From positions 1 to 58,966 of the forward strand of contig JAFGML010000035.1 of assembly GCA_016927555.1 (NCBI GenBank): a stretch of DNA of 58,966 bases, read 5' to 3'. This document shows positions 43,451 through 51,556 of this stretch, piece by piece. The notes below the pieces were generated by a model. It did no database searches and was not told the DNA's origin. It saw nothing but the letters and a program-made list of their open reading frames with translations. The translations under genes and the position numbers were made by a program. This stretch comes from Thermoplasmatota archaeon (lineage in GTDB: Archaea > Thermoplasmatota > E2 > DHVEG-1). How positions within the stretch are numbered: the stretch's first letter is position 1; every line of letters begins with the position of its first letter.

Positions 43451-44136
43451 TGTGTCCACGCTTTGATGATTTCTTTTCCTTCAAGGAAGATGAGGTTGTG
43501 GTGTTTCGCATAGGTGCGTGCGTCTTCTTTGGGGAGTGCTTTTCCATGGTTCCCCATGATCTCACAGCCGCTTCCCACAGGAATCAGCCCGGCCATCTCC
43601 AGGAGAGATATGCCTAGCTCGGTATGACCTTTTCGTTCATGGAGCAGCCGTGATGCAGCAACGCAGATGGGCACGTGTCCTGGTGAGCGGAACTCCTTCC
43701 CAAATGCTGTGATAGCTGCATGGCTGTCAAGGTTTTTTGTTTTTTCAACGAGTGCTGCGAACTGTTTCATGGTGAGGCTGCGGTCGTTATCTGTGATCCC
43801 TGTGAAGGTGTTCCGGTGGTTGATGTACAAGGAGAATGAGGATTTAGTATCGTACGGGATGTCATTTGGTACGAGTTCTTTGAGGACTGGGTATTGTGTA
43901 CCGACGCTGGAGAACAGGTCTGCGAGGAACGGCAGTTGCAGGGTCTGTGCAGCCTGGTTAGAAACCATGAGAAAGATGAGTCCTCCGCCGTCTTGACGCA
44001 TGCGTTGAATCGCCTGGGGTGTCGCGTGTTGCGAGGCGATGACAAGGTCGGTTTCTCCTTCTCTGGACTCATTGTCGTAGACGAGGATGAACTGTCCGTG
44101 TTGGAGTGCGTTGAGTGCCTGTTGTATCTTCTGAAT
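43438..44136 (-). CDS. ribB: 3,4-dihydroxy-2-butanone 4-phosphate synthase, ATT start codon
   Basis: The conserved frame extends well upstream of the first ATG (44001). It encodes a proper N-terminus including FILVYDNESREGETDLVIAS, which holds the essential acidic Mg and substrate residues, giving 232 residues, the family's usual size. No ATG, GTG or TTG lies between the in-frame TGA (44143-44145) and that motif. An ATT at 44136 is preceded by GGTGA with a 6-base spacer, and a TATA-like TATTTATTTT (about 44171-44180) sits 25-30 bases before a suitable transcription start. ATT is therefore the likely start codon. An ATG at 44160 is in frame but is followed by the TGA. The enzyme converts ribulose 5-phosphate to the four-carbon precursor of riboflavin. 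First gene of the rib operon. Confidence 0.88.
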
Positions 44137-44188
44137 AAGGAGTCACCAGCAGGAAAGCATTCACCCAGGTAAAATAAATATTGGTGTG
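44137..44188 (-). promoter_or_regulatory. Promoter and ribosome binding site of the rib operon
   Basis: On the minus strand TATTTATTTT (about 44171-44180) is followed by GGTGA at 44147-44143, six bases ahead of the ATT at 44136. This arrangement decides the ribB start. No FMN riboswitch is visible. Confidence 0.55.
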
Positions 44189-44407
44189 TTACTCAGAAAT
44201 GGGTCGACTTGGTTTGTTTTTACTCCTGGACACCACATAGCGGGTGATGTAGCCCGCTATCCTATTTCGTAACAAGTTACTGCTGACCGTCACTAGCTTG
44301 TCAAGTTTTTCTTTATTCCCTTGAAAATCACCATTGAAATGATCTGGATATTTCTTCACTAAGTCAATTGCTACGCTTTTGATATGTGTCTGTCGTATGT
44401 TGCCCAG
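44189..44407 (-). CDS. rps17e: Ribosomal protein S17e, CTG start codon
   Basis: A short 72-residue S17e. The family sequence begins Met-Gly-x-Ile-Arg; here GNIRQTHIKSVAIDLVKKYP is preceded by CTG in the Met position. AGGGTGA lies 5 bases before that CTG, and the only other start, GTG at 44416, is itself inside that ribosome binding site. LRNRIAGYITR is the other family hallmark. A TATA-like CTTTAAATAA (about 44447-44456) leaves a leader of about 20 bases. CTG at 44407 is thus the likely start. S17e is an archaeal/eukaryotic small-subunit protein. Confidence 0.88.
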   Translation of the reverse strand: MGNIRQTHIKSVAIDLVKKYPDHFNGDFQGNKEKLDKLVTVSSNLLRNRIAGYITRYVVSRSKNKPSRPISE

Positions 44408-44540
44408 GTTAATCACCCTTCAGATATAGAGTCCCGGAATACTGTTGAGTTATTTAAAGTTACTGCGCAAGATTCCCTGGTAAAAACGGGGATAGACAGC
44501 CAGTATTTTCTCCGGATAGATAACAGAGTCATAGAAGCGT
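44408..44540. promoter_or_regulatory. S17e promoter and spacer
   Basis: Contains the TATA-like CTTTAAATAA (minus strand, about 44447-44456) and the AGGGTGA ribosome binding site of S17e. The rest, up to the stop of the aminotransferase at 44541, shows no gene. Confidence 0.5.
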
Positions 44541-45791
44541 TTACACGCCGTTGACGTAGTAATCCTTATCGTAATACGAGGTGGTCATCTCTTCTTTAAT
44601 TACATCTGCGAGGCGTTTAATCCCCTCGAGGATAACTTCATCCTCTGAGTAGGAAAAGTTCAGCCGCATCGAGTTATAGTTGCTGCTGTCGGGGTAGAAG
44701 GCATCACCAACCACGTAGGCAACCTTTTTTGCCAACGCCCGCTTAAACATCAATCGTGTGTTGATGTTCTTCGGCAGGGTCACCCAGAGGAACATCCCGC
44801 CGCCAGGCACGTTCCATTTCGCCTCTTTTGGGAAGTACTCTTTTAATGCTTTAATCATCACATCTCGTTTATGATGGTAGAGTGTCTTGATGTGCTGAAT
44901 CTGCTTGTCCAAGTACCCTCCCTTGACGTACTCGTAGGCGACGTACTGCACGAACATATTAGAGCACAGGTCACTGGATTGTTTGGTGAGCGCGAATTTA
45001 TTGATGATTTCTTCAGAGGCGACCACCCAGGCGAGGCGGAACCCCGGGGCAAGGACTTTGGAGAACGTACCGATGTACACCACCCGTCCTTTCGTATCTA
45101 GAGACTTAATTGGGGGAATCGGTTTACCTTCGAACACCAGCTCTCCGTACGGATCATCCTCAATGATCAAGAAATCGTACTCTGAGGCGATCTCCAGTAG
45201 CTCCTTGCGATGCTCCAAGGAGATGCTCTCACCAGAGGGATTCTGGAAGGTTGCCACCGCGTACAGAAACTTAGGAGTAATCCCTGTGCGGTGTAACCGT
45301 TTCAAGTTCCGTCGTAAGGAATCGATGTCAATGCCTTCGTCGTTCATCGGGATACATTCACAGTTGCCTTGGTACGCATGGAACGCCTGCAGCGCACCGA
45401 GATACGTCGGTGCACTGGTAATGTACGTATCACCTTGTTCTAAAAAATTATAGGCAATAAAGGAAAGTGCTTGCTGGGCACCATTAGTGATCAGGATGTC
45501 ATGCAGCTCACAGTCAATACCCTTCTTTTCCTTCATCCTCTTTGCGAGGACATCACGGAGGAGAGGTAACCCCTCAGTGGTCCCATACTGCAGCGCATTG
45601 TGAATGTTGGTCTTGAACACCTTCTCGATGCACTCATGGATGACGTCAACCGGGAATGCCTGGGGGTTTGGTAAACCGCCTGCCAGCGAGATGAACCCTG
45701 CGCTCTGGGTGAGCTTGAGGAGCTCTCGTATTTCTGAGGATTTCAGGGATTTTGATCGGCTTGTGAACAGACGGTCGTAGTTAACCACCAT
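44541..45791 (-). CDS. PLP-dependent class I aminotransferase (2-aminoadipate/aromatic type)
   Basis: A 416-residue fold-type I aminotransferase. It shows FISLAGGLPNPQAFP, YGTTEGLPLLRD, TNGAQQALSFI, IIEDDPYGELVFEG (PLP Asp) and GTFSKVLAPGFRLAW with the Schiff-base Lys. This is the LysN/2-aminoadipate and kynurenine aminotransferase subgroup, common in archaea for aromatic and branched amino acids; the exact substrate is open. It has its own promoter (TTTTAATATAAG on the minus strand, about 45823-45834), downstream of a T7 terminator for the LuxC-type operon. Confidence 0.85.
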   Translation of the reverse strand: MVVNYDRLFTSRSKSLKSSEIRELLKLTQSAGFISLAGGLPNPQAFPVDVIHECIEKVFKTNIHNALQYGTTEGLPLLRDVLAKRMKEKKGIDCELHDILITNGAQQALSFIAYNFLEQGDTYITSAPTYLGALQAFHAYQGNCECIPMNDEGIDIDSLRRNLKRLHRTGITPKFLYAVATFQNPSGESISLEHRKELLEIASEYDFLIIEDDPYGELVFEGKPIPPIKSLDTKGRVVYIGTFSKVLAPGFRLAWVVASEEIINKFALTKQSSDLCSNMFVQYVAYEYVKGGYLDKQIQHIKTLYHHKRDVMIKALKEYFPKEAKWNVPGGGMFLWVTLPKNINTRLMFKRALAKKVAYVVGDAFYPDSSNYNSMRLNFSYSEDEVILEGIKRLADVIKEEMTTSYYDKDYYVNGV

Positions 45792-45846
45792 AAAAAATGC
45801 CCCGTGCCTGTAATCGGTTCTCTTATATTAAAACTTGGTATCTAGC

Positions 45847-45853
45847 AAAAAAA
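45847..45853 (-). terminator. T-tract terminator of the acyl reductase operon
   Basis: A run of seven T residues on the minus strand, about 28 bases after the LuxC-like stop and just before the aminotransferase promoter. Archaeal terminators are commonly such T tracts. Confidence 0.45.
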
Positions 45854-45880
45854 GGTTTTTTTATGTTTTTTCCCTGATTT

Positions 45881-47389
45881 TTATAGATAGGACTTCACTA
45901 ACAATCGTTTCCGTTTCAACGCCCTGTCCAATTCTTTCTCCATATCCCTCGTGTCAATACTCACCCAATGAACAGCATCATGTTCAAACAACTCAAAGAG
46001 AGGGAACCGTCCATCCCAGGGCTCCCAGGTCTTCTGCAACGTCATCCCGCTAATGGTCCGTATATTTGTTGCTCCTATCGCACCCATGGCATCAGCAAAA
46101 GGAATCAACCGATCCATAGGCAGAGCAACACCAATGGTTTGTAAAAAACTCCCAAGAGGTTTCGCACGCGTTGGTAACTCCATGAGATCAGACACCGGGG
46201 TGACCCTGATGACTCTAAACAACGGAGATGGCTCAAAATTCAACGTACTTTCATCATAGACCACTAACCACTGATGCGTTGCTGAGGGAAAAATCTTCAC
46301 TGGCTCCCCCATCATCTCTTTAGTCAAGTACTGGTAGTAGCCATCTAACACCTGCATTTTCCCAGGTTTTGATCCTTTCGGCAGTGCCTGTGTCGTGGTT
46401 TCCATTTCTGTGGCAAGTAACCCAGCAAATTCTTTTGGAGAGACAGTTCCTCCCGTTTCTACAAAGATTTCCTGGGGGGAAAAACATCCTTGTTGATCCC
46501 AGGCACAGACGTCAAGGGACACCAGCTCAGCAATCTCAGATGCCCGCTTTCCCAGATATTCTCTTGCTAATGCGATGAAACTAAATTTATGCCAATGACC
46601 GGCGAGAGGCACTTTATGTCTATGTGAGAGCTCAGAAAGACTCCTGCGTGCTTGTTCCCCGCCTGTCGCACGCACCAGGTCTGATTGTGAAAATAAATAC
46701 TCTTGGACATGCGACTGTTCGCTTCCGAAAGGGAGCACTGCGATGGTAGCGGCAAGCTTCGGGTCGATGTCTGCAATGGATTGTGCGTACAAGGCGCCGA
46801 ACACTGGTTCTTCAGAGGGGACCTTCACCCATGAGGCTGCGTCAACCAGTTTATCCATCACGATTTCAAATGCTGCCAGACCAAGGATGTTCCCTGCGCA
46901 GATATGACCAATGACTTCTGGTTCGTAATTCGAATGACTCACGTGAGGTTTTCCATAGGCTTTGACGTATCCCTCTTGAAAGGGTTGAAAGGTATGGTAC
47001 TCCTGTGGGTTGGGTTTGCCGAATAACGTGAGATTTTCTTTCTTCATCACTTGGAAGAACTGCTGAAAACCCCAGTGCTCAAGCATTTCTACAGAAAAAC
47101 CAGTGATGGTTGGGAGGATTTCCCGCGTCAGTCTCCTCCCCTCGTAGGAGGGATCCATCCATCGGTCATTGACCTTCCCAAGAATGTCTAGAATCTGTGG
47201 GATGTCAAGGGTAAGGAGATACTCGTTTCGCGCTGTTTTTATACCCTGGATGATTTTCTTCAAGGCTTCTTCTGTGAGGATGGGTTTTACAAGAGTGATA
47301 TCATTGCCGGCATCCTCTGACAGAAACTCGATATCGTCGTTTATGCCAAGCGAGGGGTCCCAAAAATAACACTTGATGGTTGTTCCCAT
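45881..47389 (-). CDS. LuxC-like acyl-CoA/acyl-protein reductase
   Basis: A 502-residue protein of the LuxC acyl reductase family, related to aldehyde dehydrogenases. The nucleotide-binding region reads SHSNYEPEVIGHICAGNILGLAAFE and VRATGGEQARRS; the nucleophile lies in CAWDQQGCFSPQ (Cys302). LuxC takes an acyl group from a thioester or from LuxE and reduces it with NADPH to an aldehyde. It is the last gene of a four-gene operon; its ATG is 4 bases after the SCP2-like stop with GGGTAAGG as ribosome binding site. No luciferase (LuxAB) or acyl transferase (LuxD) is present. Substrate unknown. Confidence 0.82.
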   Translation of the reverse strand: MGTTIKCYFWDPSLGINDDIEFLSEDAGNDITLVKPILTEEALKKIIQGIKTARNEYLLTLDIPQILDILGKVNDRWMDPSYEGRRLTREILPTITGFSVEMLEHWGFQQFFQVMKKENLTLFGKPNPQEYHTFQPFQEGYVKAYGKPHVSHSNYEPEVIGHICAGNILGLAAFEIVMDKLVDAASWVKVPSEEPVFGALYAQSIADIDPKLAATIAVLPFGSEQSHVQEYLFSQSDLVRATGGEQARRSLSELSHRHKVPLAGHWHKFSFIALAREYLGKRASEIAELVSLDVCAWDQQGCFSPQEIFVETGGTVSPKEFAGLLATEMETTTQALPKGSKPGKMQVLDGYYQYLTKEMMGEPVKIFPSATHQWLVVYDESTLNFEPSPLFRVIRVTPVSDLMELPTRAKPLGSFLQTIGVALPMDRLIPFADAMGAIGATNIRTISGMTLQKTWEPWDGRFPLFELFEHDAVHWVSIDTRDMEKELDRALKRKRLLVKSYL

Positions 47390-47393
47390 GACC

Positions 47394-47798
47394 TTACCCG
47401 TTTATGAAATCAACTGGGATTTTACTTGCCGTGTTGACGAGCTCTTGTGCTGCTTTTGCTTGTTCAAGAATCATTTTTGAATCGCCTTCCACTGTGAACA
47501 TGCCTCTGATTAACCCGCGGAGGGGATCGAGTTCTTTGTTGATGACTTTTTTCCAGTGGGAGTACGGTCCTTTGAGCACAAACTTCGCCTTTTTTTCTCC
47601 TCTCACGAGGTAGGCATCACGGCATTTCCCATGCCAGAGGTCTACGTACACTACTGTTTCGTGAGGGAACCCTTCGTCAGGGGCGATTACAAAGAGGAAA
47701 TCACCTTCCCAGTCTTTTGCAGCCTCAGCATAGGTTGTATTTTTGTTTAGTTCATCTTTGAACATCTTAGCCCATTCATCCGACGGGAAACGTACCAT
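47394..47798 (-). CDS. SCP2-like lipid carrier protein
   Basis: A 134-residue protein of the sterol carrier protein 2-like fold. The start VRFPSDEWAKMFKDELNKN with TYAEAAKDWEGDFLFV and a late GMFTVEGD match prokaryotic 'putative sterol carrier' proteins. These have a hydrophobic tunnel and bind fatty acyl or isoprenoid chains. The ATG at 47798 is used; the frame opens at 47888 inside the LuxE-like gene. The start overlaps the LuxE-like 3' end by 23 bases and the LuxC-like gene follows after 4 bases. A role as acyl carrier between these two enzymes is an attractive inference. Confidence 0.78.
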   Translation of the reverse strand: MVRFPSDEWAKMFKDELNKNTTYAEAAKDWEGDFLFVIAPDEGFPHETVVYVDLWHGKCRDAYLVRGEKKAKFVLKGPYSHWKKVINKELDPLRGLIRGMFTVEGDSKMILEQAKAAQELVNTASKIPVDFING

Positions 47799-49161
47799 GC
47801 TCTGGTTCCTCCTGTTGCATGAGTTCAGCCATGACTGCAGCGCATCCTCGTCCTTCCACACCTGGAAGACGACTGACCTCGACATCAAGCACCGGTCCTT
47901 GTCGACTACAGACCGGACAGTGGTCTAACATTTTTACTCTATCACCTGTGATGATAAACCCAGGGTAACTCTGTGGTAAGGGGTCAATGAACGCGAACCG
48001 TCCCACTGTGTTATAGCCAACGGGACGTAACTCTTCGTCGAGCACCAAGGGGACGATGACAGGAGGGATGTGTTTGTAATGACCTTCACAGCTGAGAAAA
48101 ATAGAACTACATTCTGACATGGCGTACACATCATGGTAGTGGTCTTGCGGGATGCCTAAGGTGTCTTTGACCTTCTGTCGGAACCGTTCCTCGGGGGGTC
48201 TTTTCTCTTCCTCTGCTTTCCATCCGCCGCCAGTAAGCACCTGGCTGGTCTCTAAGCGCACTGATTTCCCTTCTTTTTTCATCCGCTCAAGAATCCTATC
48301 AAGCCAGAACGGAGGACCAGCGATATTTACTGTCTTCCCTTCTTTTTCAAGGTGCTCTAACAAGTGGATAATCTTCATATCAGAATTTTTTTGCACAAGC
48401 GGACTAATGGTGGCCATCGCTTTTGCTTTGATTTTTTCTGCAATACCAATGGTTTCATCCCGTTGCATACGGAGAAACTGGGTGGTGATTTTCATGTCAA
48501 GGGCAACATGGATGTTCTCTGGTTTGTAAAGATCATAGGCGATACCAAACAAGCTTGCTATCGTCAGGTTAGTTTGCCGAGGATCAGGGATAAGAAGCAC
48601 GATGGTGTCATCAGGATCATAGTTCATCAGCTCTGCGACTGCTACCATCGCATTGTATTTCAACCGGTTCCACGACAGCAAATCCCGGGGGATGAAACTG
48701 AACCGGCCGCTGGTGCCACTGGTGAACATGATGTGAATCCCTTTGTTGTTGTACTCCTCGATGATGGCGTCATGTGAGGGGATAGCCATGGGAAACTCAT
48801 GGGTGGGAAACTCGCCAGAATATATTGCTGCTAACCATTTCAAGAATCCTTTTCCCTCCGGGTAGTCCTTGAAGAAAGCGTCAGGCAGCAGTGGAATGGT
48901 CTTGGCATCATCTGGTGAGGTGATTGTTTCTGGTGTGACGTTGTTCATGTGGCAGATGCGATGGTACAGTGCATTGTTCTCGAAATGGTGTTTAAAACTG
49001 TGTTGAATCGCACGAAAGGTCGACTCTTGAATAGTCGTGTAGTTTGTATAGAACGATGCAGAGGAAAACAAGGCAGCATCCACAGGATTCCATGCTGCTT
49101 GTGGCGGCATGCATTTTTGTAATCGTTGTTGGAGTTCATGATTCAGAGTTGTGTTTTCCAT
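47776..49161 (-). CDS. LuxE-like adenylating enzyme (acyl-protein synthetase)
   Basis: A 461-residue adenylate-forming (ANL-superfamily) enzyme of the LuxE branch. MFTSGTSGRFSFIPRD (residues 145-160) is the ATP loop, LTGGGWK and YAMSECSS are the substrate/AMP motifs, and FIITGDRV the hinge Asp. DHCPVCSRQGP near the end is a Cys pair of unknown role. LuxE activates a fatty acid as acyl-AMP and takes it onto a Cys for delivery to LuxC. GGTGAG precedes the ATG. It lies 75 bases after the FAD/Fe-S gene and overlaps the SCP2-like gene. Confidence 0.8.
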   Translation of the reverse strand: MENTTLNHELQQRLQKCMPPQAAWNPVDAALFSSASFYTNYTTIQESTFRAIQHSFKHHFENNALYHRICHMNNVTPETITSPDDAKTIPLLPDAFFKDYPEGKGFLKWLAAIYSGEFPTHEFPMAIPSHDAIIEEYNNKGIHIMFTSGTSGRFSFIPRDLLSWNRLKYNAMVAVAELMNYDPDDTIVLLIPDPRQTNLTIASLFGIAYDLYKPENIHVALDMKITTQFLRMQRDETIGIAEKIKAKAMATISPLVQKNSDMKIIHLLEHLEKEGKTVNIAGPPFWLDRILERMKKEGKSVRLETSQVLTGGGWKAEEEKRPPEERFRQKVKDTLGIPQDHYHDVYAMSECSSIFLSCEGHYKHIPPVIVPLVLDEELRPVGYNTVGRFAFIDPLPQSYPGFIITGDRVKMLDHCPVCSRQGPVLDVEVSRLPGVEGRGCAAVMAELMQQEEPEHGTFPVG

Positions 49162-49236
49162 AGTTACTCACCGGTGTTCTCTTGAATAATATGCTGTGCT
49201 GGTCTCACCCCTTCTGAAGAAAGAATCAGAGCCACA

Positions 49237-51165
49237 TTATCCTCCCGCAATGGTATGTACCAGTTCACCGAATATCTGCAACTCTTTCTCAGATAACCCT
49301 TTTGGCAGGGGATAGAAAAAGTGTTCTTTCCTGTACAATCCTTTGTGCAACACGTACTCAACCGGGATGACGTGGTCCATCGCCAGTGTCTTTTGCAAGG
49401 ACTCGACAATTCCTTGATTTAATCGTACATGGTCCTCAGGTTTTGTATGATCGTAGTAATAATCGTATTCAAGGAACGCGAGTTTCCCATGTTCAATGAA
49501 ACCGATGAATCCCAGTGCGTTCACTAAGTGATGTTTCTTCCCAACATCATGAAGCATTTCGGTCATCGATAAAATGAGGTCTTTTTCAGCAGCCATGAAT
49601 CCCCCTCGAACCATGAACATTTTTTGTCGCTGCAGACGACTCGGCAGAATACGGAACGCATGCAGCCAGACTGCATCAGTCATCTCCGGTTTCTCATAGA
49701 CTTTTTTATAAAACCCTTGCAGATCAGGATCAAACGCCTGTGCAATTTTCTCTGGAGATGCCTCTAGTCCTTGTTCAAGATGTGTTTTCATTGGGCCTGC
49801 GAAAAGTGCGTTCAAGGGGTCTTTCTCCTCAGAGAGCACCTTAAGGAACTCACTGTCTTTCAACGAAGCGAGTTTGGGTGCACCAAGCATCAGTGTCTTC
49901 ATCATGGATGAATCCATCGTCACCTTCGCAAGCTCCTCAATCCTCTTTTTATCAACAGTGTCACAGACAACATCAACCACGTACTTCATTTTCAGATGCT
50001 TGCTCATCACGTACTCGACATCTTCTGCTATTTCATTCGTCGGTGAAATGAATTCGGAGAGGTACTTACTTGAGATAATGGCAAGGGATAATCCAATCTT
50101 ACGCTTCGCCAGCACCAAGGCAAGATCCAGGGCATCCTGCAAATGCTCAAAGGGAACAAATACCGCGTACTCATCCTCAAACACAGGGTACAGTTTCACG
50201 GTCATCTCTGTCACAATATGTGAGGGTGTCAGCGTGAGATTCGTAAACGAGTTATCAGTCGCATACGGATTTTTCACTTCTTTATCATTCTGATGGACAA
50301 TGGCTCCATCGTTATTAACCAACTCCACATCAATGAAATTATCTGACCCCCAGCCGTAGGTGTTCCCCCAGGTTGAAATCGGACCAAACGTGGCAACATT
50401 CACACAGACATGTGCTTCTGCTTCAGCAACAAGTGCGCGCATCTGATGAGCATACGCTGCTTTCTGTAGCTCAAAGGCAGTCACCCCAGGGCCAATCGTC
50501 GCTGTCCAACTCTTTGGATGAATCTGGAGTTTTTTCATTCTCCGTAAATCAAGGATCATCCCGCGTTCAAGACTCACTCCTTTCATCAGTAACGTTTGCA
50601 TCGCCATTGCTAAAAACGTCCCATTCCCCCGTGGCATAAACGGGATCTTATGTGTATTGGCAATCTTCACAACCTGTGCAACTTCCTCGGCTGTCTGTGG
50701 CATCACCACATAAAAATTTCCAAGGTGTTCATCAGTGATAATTGACTTAGCGTAGGATGCACTAACAATAGGGTCATTCGTCGCCCATTCATTGCCCACC
50801 ACCGTACGGAGCTCTCGCAAGATGGCATCTTCAGGGATCTTTCGTATGTCACTTGGTTTCAAGTTCTCCGCGTACGTCTTCAACGCCTGTTGCGCCTTCA
50901 TGGGACGCAGGTGGGTGATGAAATGACATTGACGGTCACAGATACCACACATCGTACAAGAGTTCACAATATCTACGAGTGCTTGCGTTGGTGGAACCGT
51001 GCCTGCGGCAAGTGCCTGGACAAGTTCCATACGTCCCTCAGGCCAATACGCCACAAAACCATGTTTGAGTCCTGCAGGACACAACCCGGTCCCCAGGAAA
51101 TCAACCTTGCACATTCCACAATGTGTTTCTTTTTTAGCCATTTCTGCTGCTTCGTGTAGATTCAT
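49237..51165 (-). CDS. FAD-linked oxidoreductase with N-terminal Fe-S region
   Basis: A 642-residue protein. The N-terminus has Cys16-x2-Cys19-x8-Cys28 and the ferredoxin-like CTMCGICDRQC (Cys69, 72, 75, 79), enough for one or two [4Fe-4S] clusters. A PCMH-type FAD domain follows (VMPQTAEEVAQVVKIANTHK, IPFMPRGNGTF, TATIGPGVTAFELQ), then a vanillyl-alcohol-oxidase/glycolate-oxidase type C-terminal part. Relatives include D-lactate and glycolate dehydrogenases and alkyl-dihydroxyacetone-phosphate synthase, but the Fe-S region at the N-terminus is unusual. It is first in the operon with LuxE-, SCP2- and LuxC-like genes, so it probably oxidises the substrate alcohol or hydroxy acid, or supplies electrons; this is inference. 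Confidence 0.78.
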   Translation of the reverse strand: MNLHEAAEMAKKETHCGMCKVDFLGTGLCPAGLKHGFVAYWPEGRMELVQALAAGTVPPTQALVDIVNSCTMCGICDRQCHFITHLRPMKAQQALKTYAENLKPSDIRKIPEDAILRELRTVVGNEWATNDPIVSASYAKSIITDEHLGNFYVVMPQTAEEVAQVVKIANTHKIPFMPRGNGTFLAMAMQTLLMKGVSLERGMILDLRRMKKLQIHPKSWTATIGPGVTAFELQKAAYAHQMRALVAEAEAHVCVNVATFGPISTWGNTYGWGSDNFIDVELVNNDGAIVHQNDKEVKNPYATDNSFTNLTLTPSHIVTEMTVKLYPVFEDEYAVFVPFEHLQDALDLALVLAKRKIGLSLAIISSKYLSEFISPTNEIAEDVEYVMSKHLKMKYVVDVVCDTVDKKRIEELAKVTMDSSMMKTLMLGAPKLASLKDSEFLKVLSEEKDPLNALFAGPMKTHLEQGLEASPEKIAQAFDPDLQGFYKKVYEKPEMTDAVWLHAFRILPSRLQRQKMFMVRGGFMAAEKDLILSMTEMLHDVGKKHHLVNALGFIGFIEHGKLAFLEYDYYYDHTKPEDHVRLNQGIVESLQKTLAMDHVIPVEYVLHKGLYRKEHFFYPLPKGLSEKELQIFGELVHTIAGG

Positions 51166-51382
51166 CTTTTCCCCCGCATCATGTGTGCATGTAGCACTTC
51201 TGAAAGCACACCGCCTCTATATTATTTTCCATATGTTCTCATACGCACTGACCTTCACATAAAAAAAACAAGTACTCGTTCTTTCGTTCAACAATTGTTG
51301 AGGTGTAGCGAACACTTTAAATGCCGAATAAAATACCCTTAGAAGGAAAAAATTGATTTCATAAAATCTTGATTATTGATGA
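51166..51382 (-). promoter_or_regulatory. Promoter region of the FAD-LuxE-SCP2-LuxC operon, with 14-bp palindrome
   Basis: A 217-base AT-rich gap. On the minus strand GCATTTAAAGTG (about 51311-51322) and AAAATAATATAG (about 51218-51229) are TATA-like; the latter is better placed for ATG 51165. TCAACAATTGTTGA at 51288-51301 is a perfect 14-base inverted repeat, about 120 bases before the ATG, and could be an operator. Confidence 0.45.
51288..51301. repeat. 14-bp perfect palindrome, candidate operator
   Basis: TCAACAATTGTTGA reads the same on both strands. It lies between the tRNA-Met gene and the FAD/Fe-S-LuxE-SCP2-LuxC operon, so it is a candidate regulator site for that operon. No second copy was noticed in the window. 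Confidence 0.45.
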
Positions 51383-51456
51383 TGGGCCCGGCCGGATTTG
51401 AACCGACGACCAACTGGTTATGAGCCAGTCGCTCCACCAGTCTAAGCTACGAGCCC
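51383..51456 (-). tRNA. tRNA-Met (elongator, anticodon CAT) or tRNA-Ile2
   Basis: A 74-base cloverleaf on the minus strand. The acceptor GGGCTCG pairs with CGGGCCC (one G-T pair), the anticodon stem is ACTGG/CCAGT with loop CTCATAA, and the T loop is TTCAAAT. Anticodon is CAT. The initiator form is excluded because the anticodon stem lacks the three G-C pairs. Elongator Met is more likely, but isoleucine tRNA with modified C34 has the same anticodon and cannot be ruled out by eye. No intron and no encoded CCA. Confidence 0.9.
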
Positions 51457-51556
51457 AACACAAACAGTGAGCCCCTATCAGAGTTCTACTACTTAAAATA
51501 TAAACACAAGAAAGAGGGGGAAGGTTCATTAATTACCACAAATATCAGGACCAGTC

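Noticed and set aside
44001-44136. ribB as a truncated pseudogene starting at the first ATG (44001)
   Set aside because: The missing N-terminus is fully encoded upstream in the same frame, including REGETD, so the gene is intact with an unusual start.
45881-49161. A bioluminescence (lux) operon
   Set aside because: LuxA, LuxB and LuxD are absent; only the acyl-activation and reduction functions are present.
49164-49409. 81-codon minus-strand frame overlapping the end of the FAD/Fe-S gene
   Set aside because: It is out of frame within the conserved FAD protein and has no protein-like pattern, so it is a shadow.
51383-51456. Initiator tRNA-Met
   Set aside because: The anticodon stem is ACTGG/CCAGT and lacks the three consecutive G-C pairs of initiator tRNAs.
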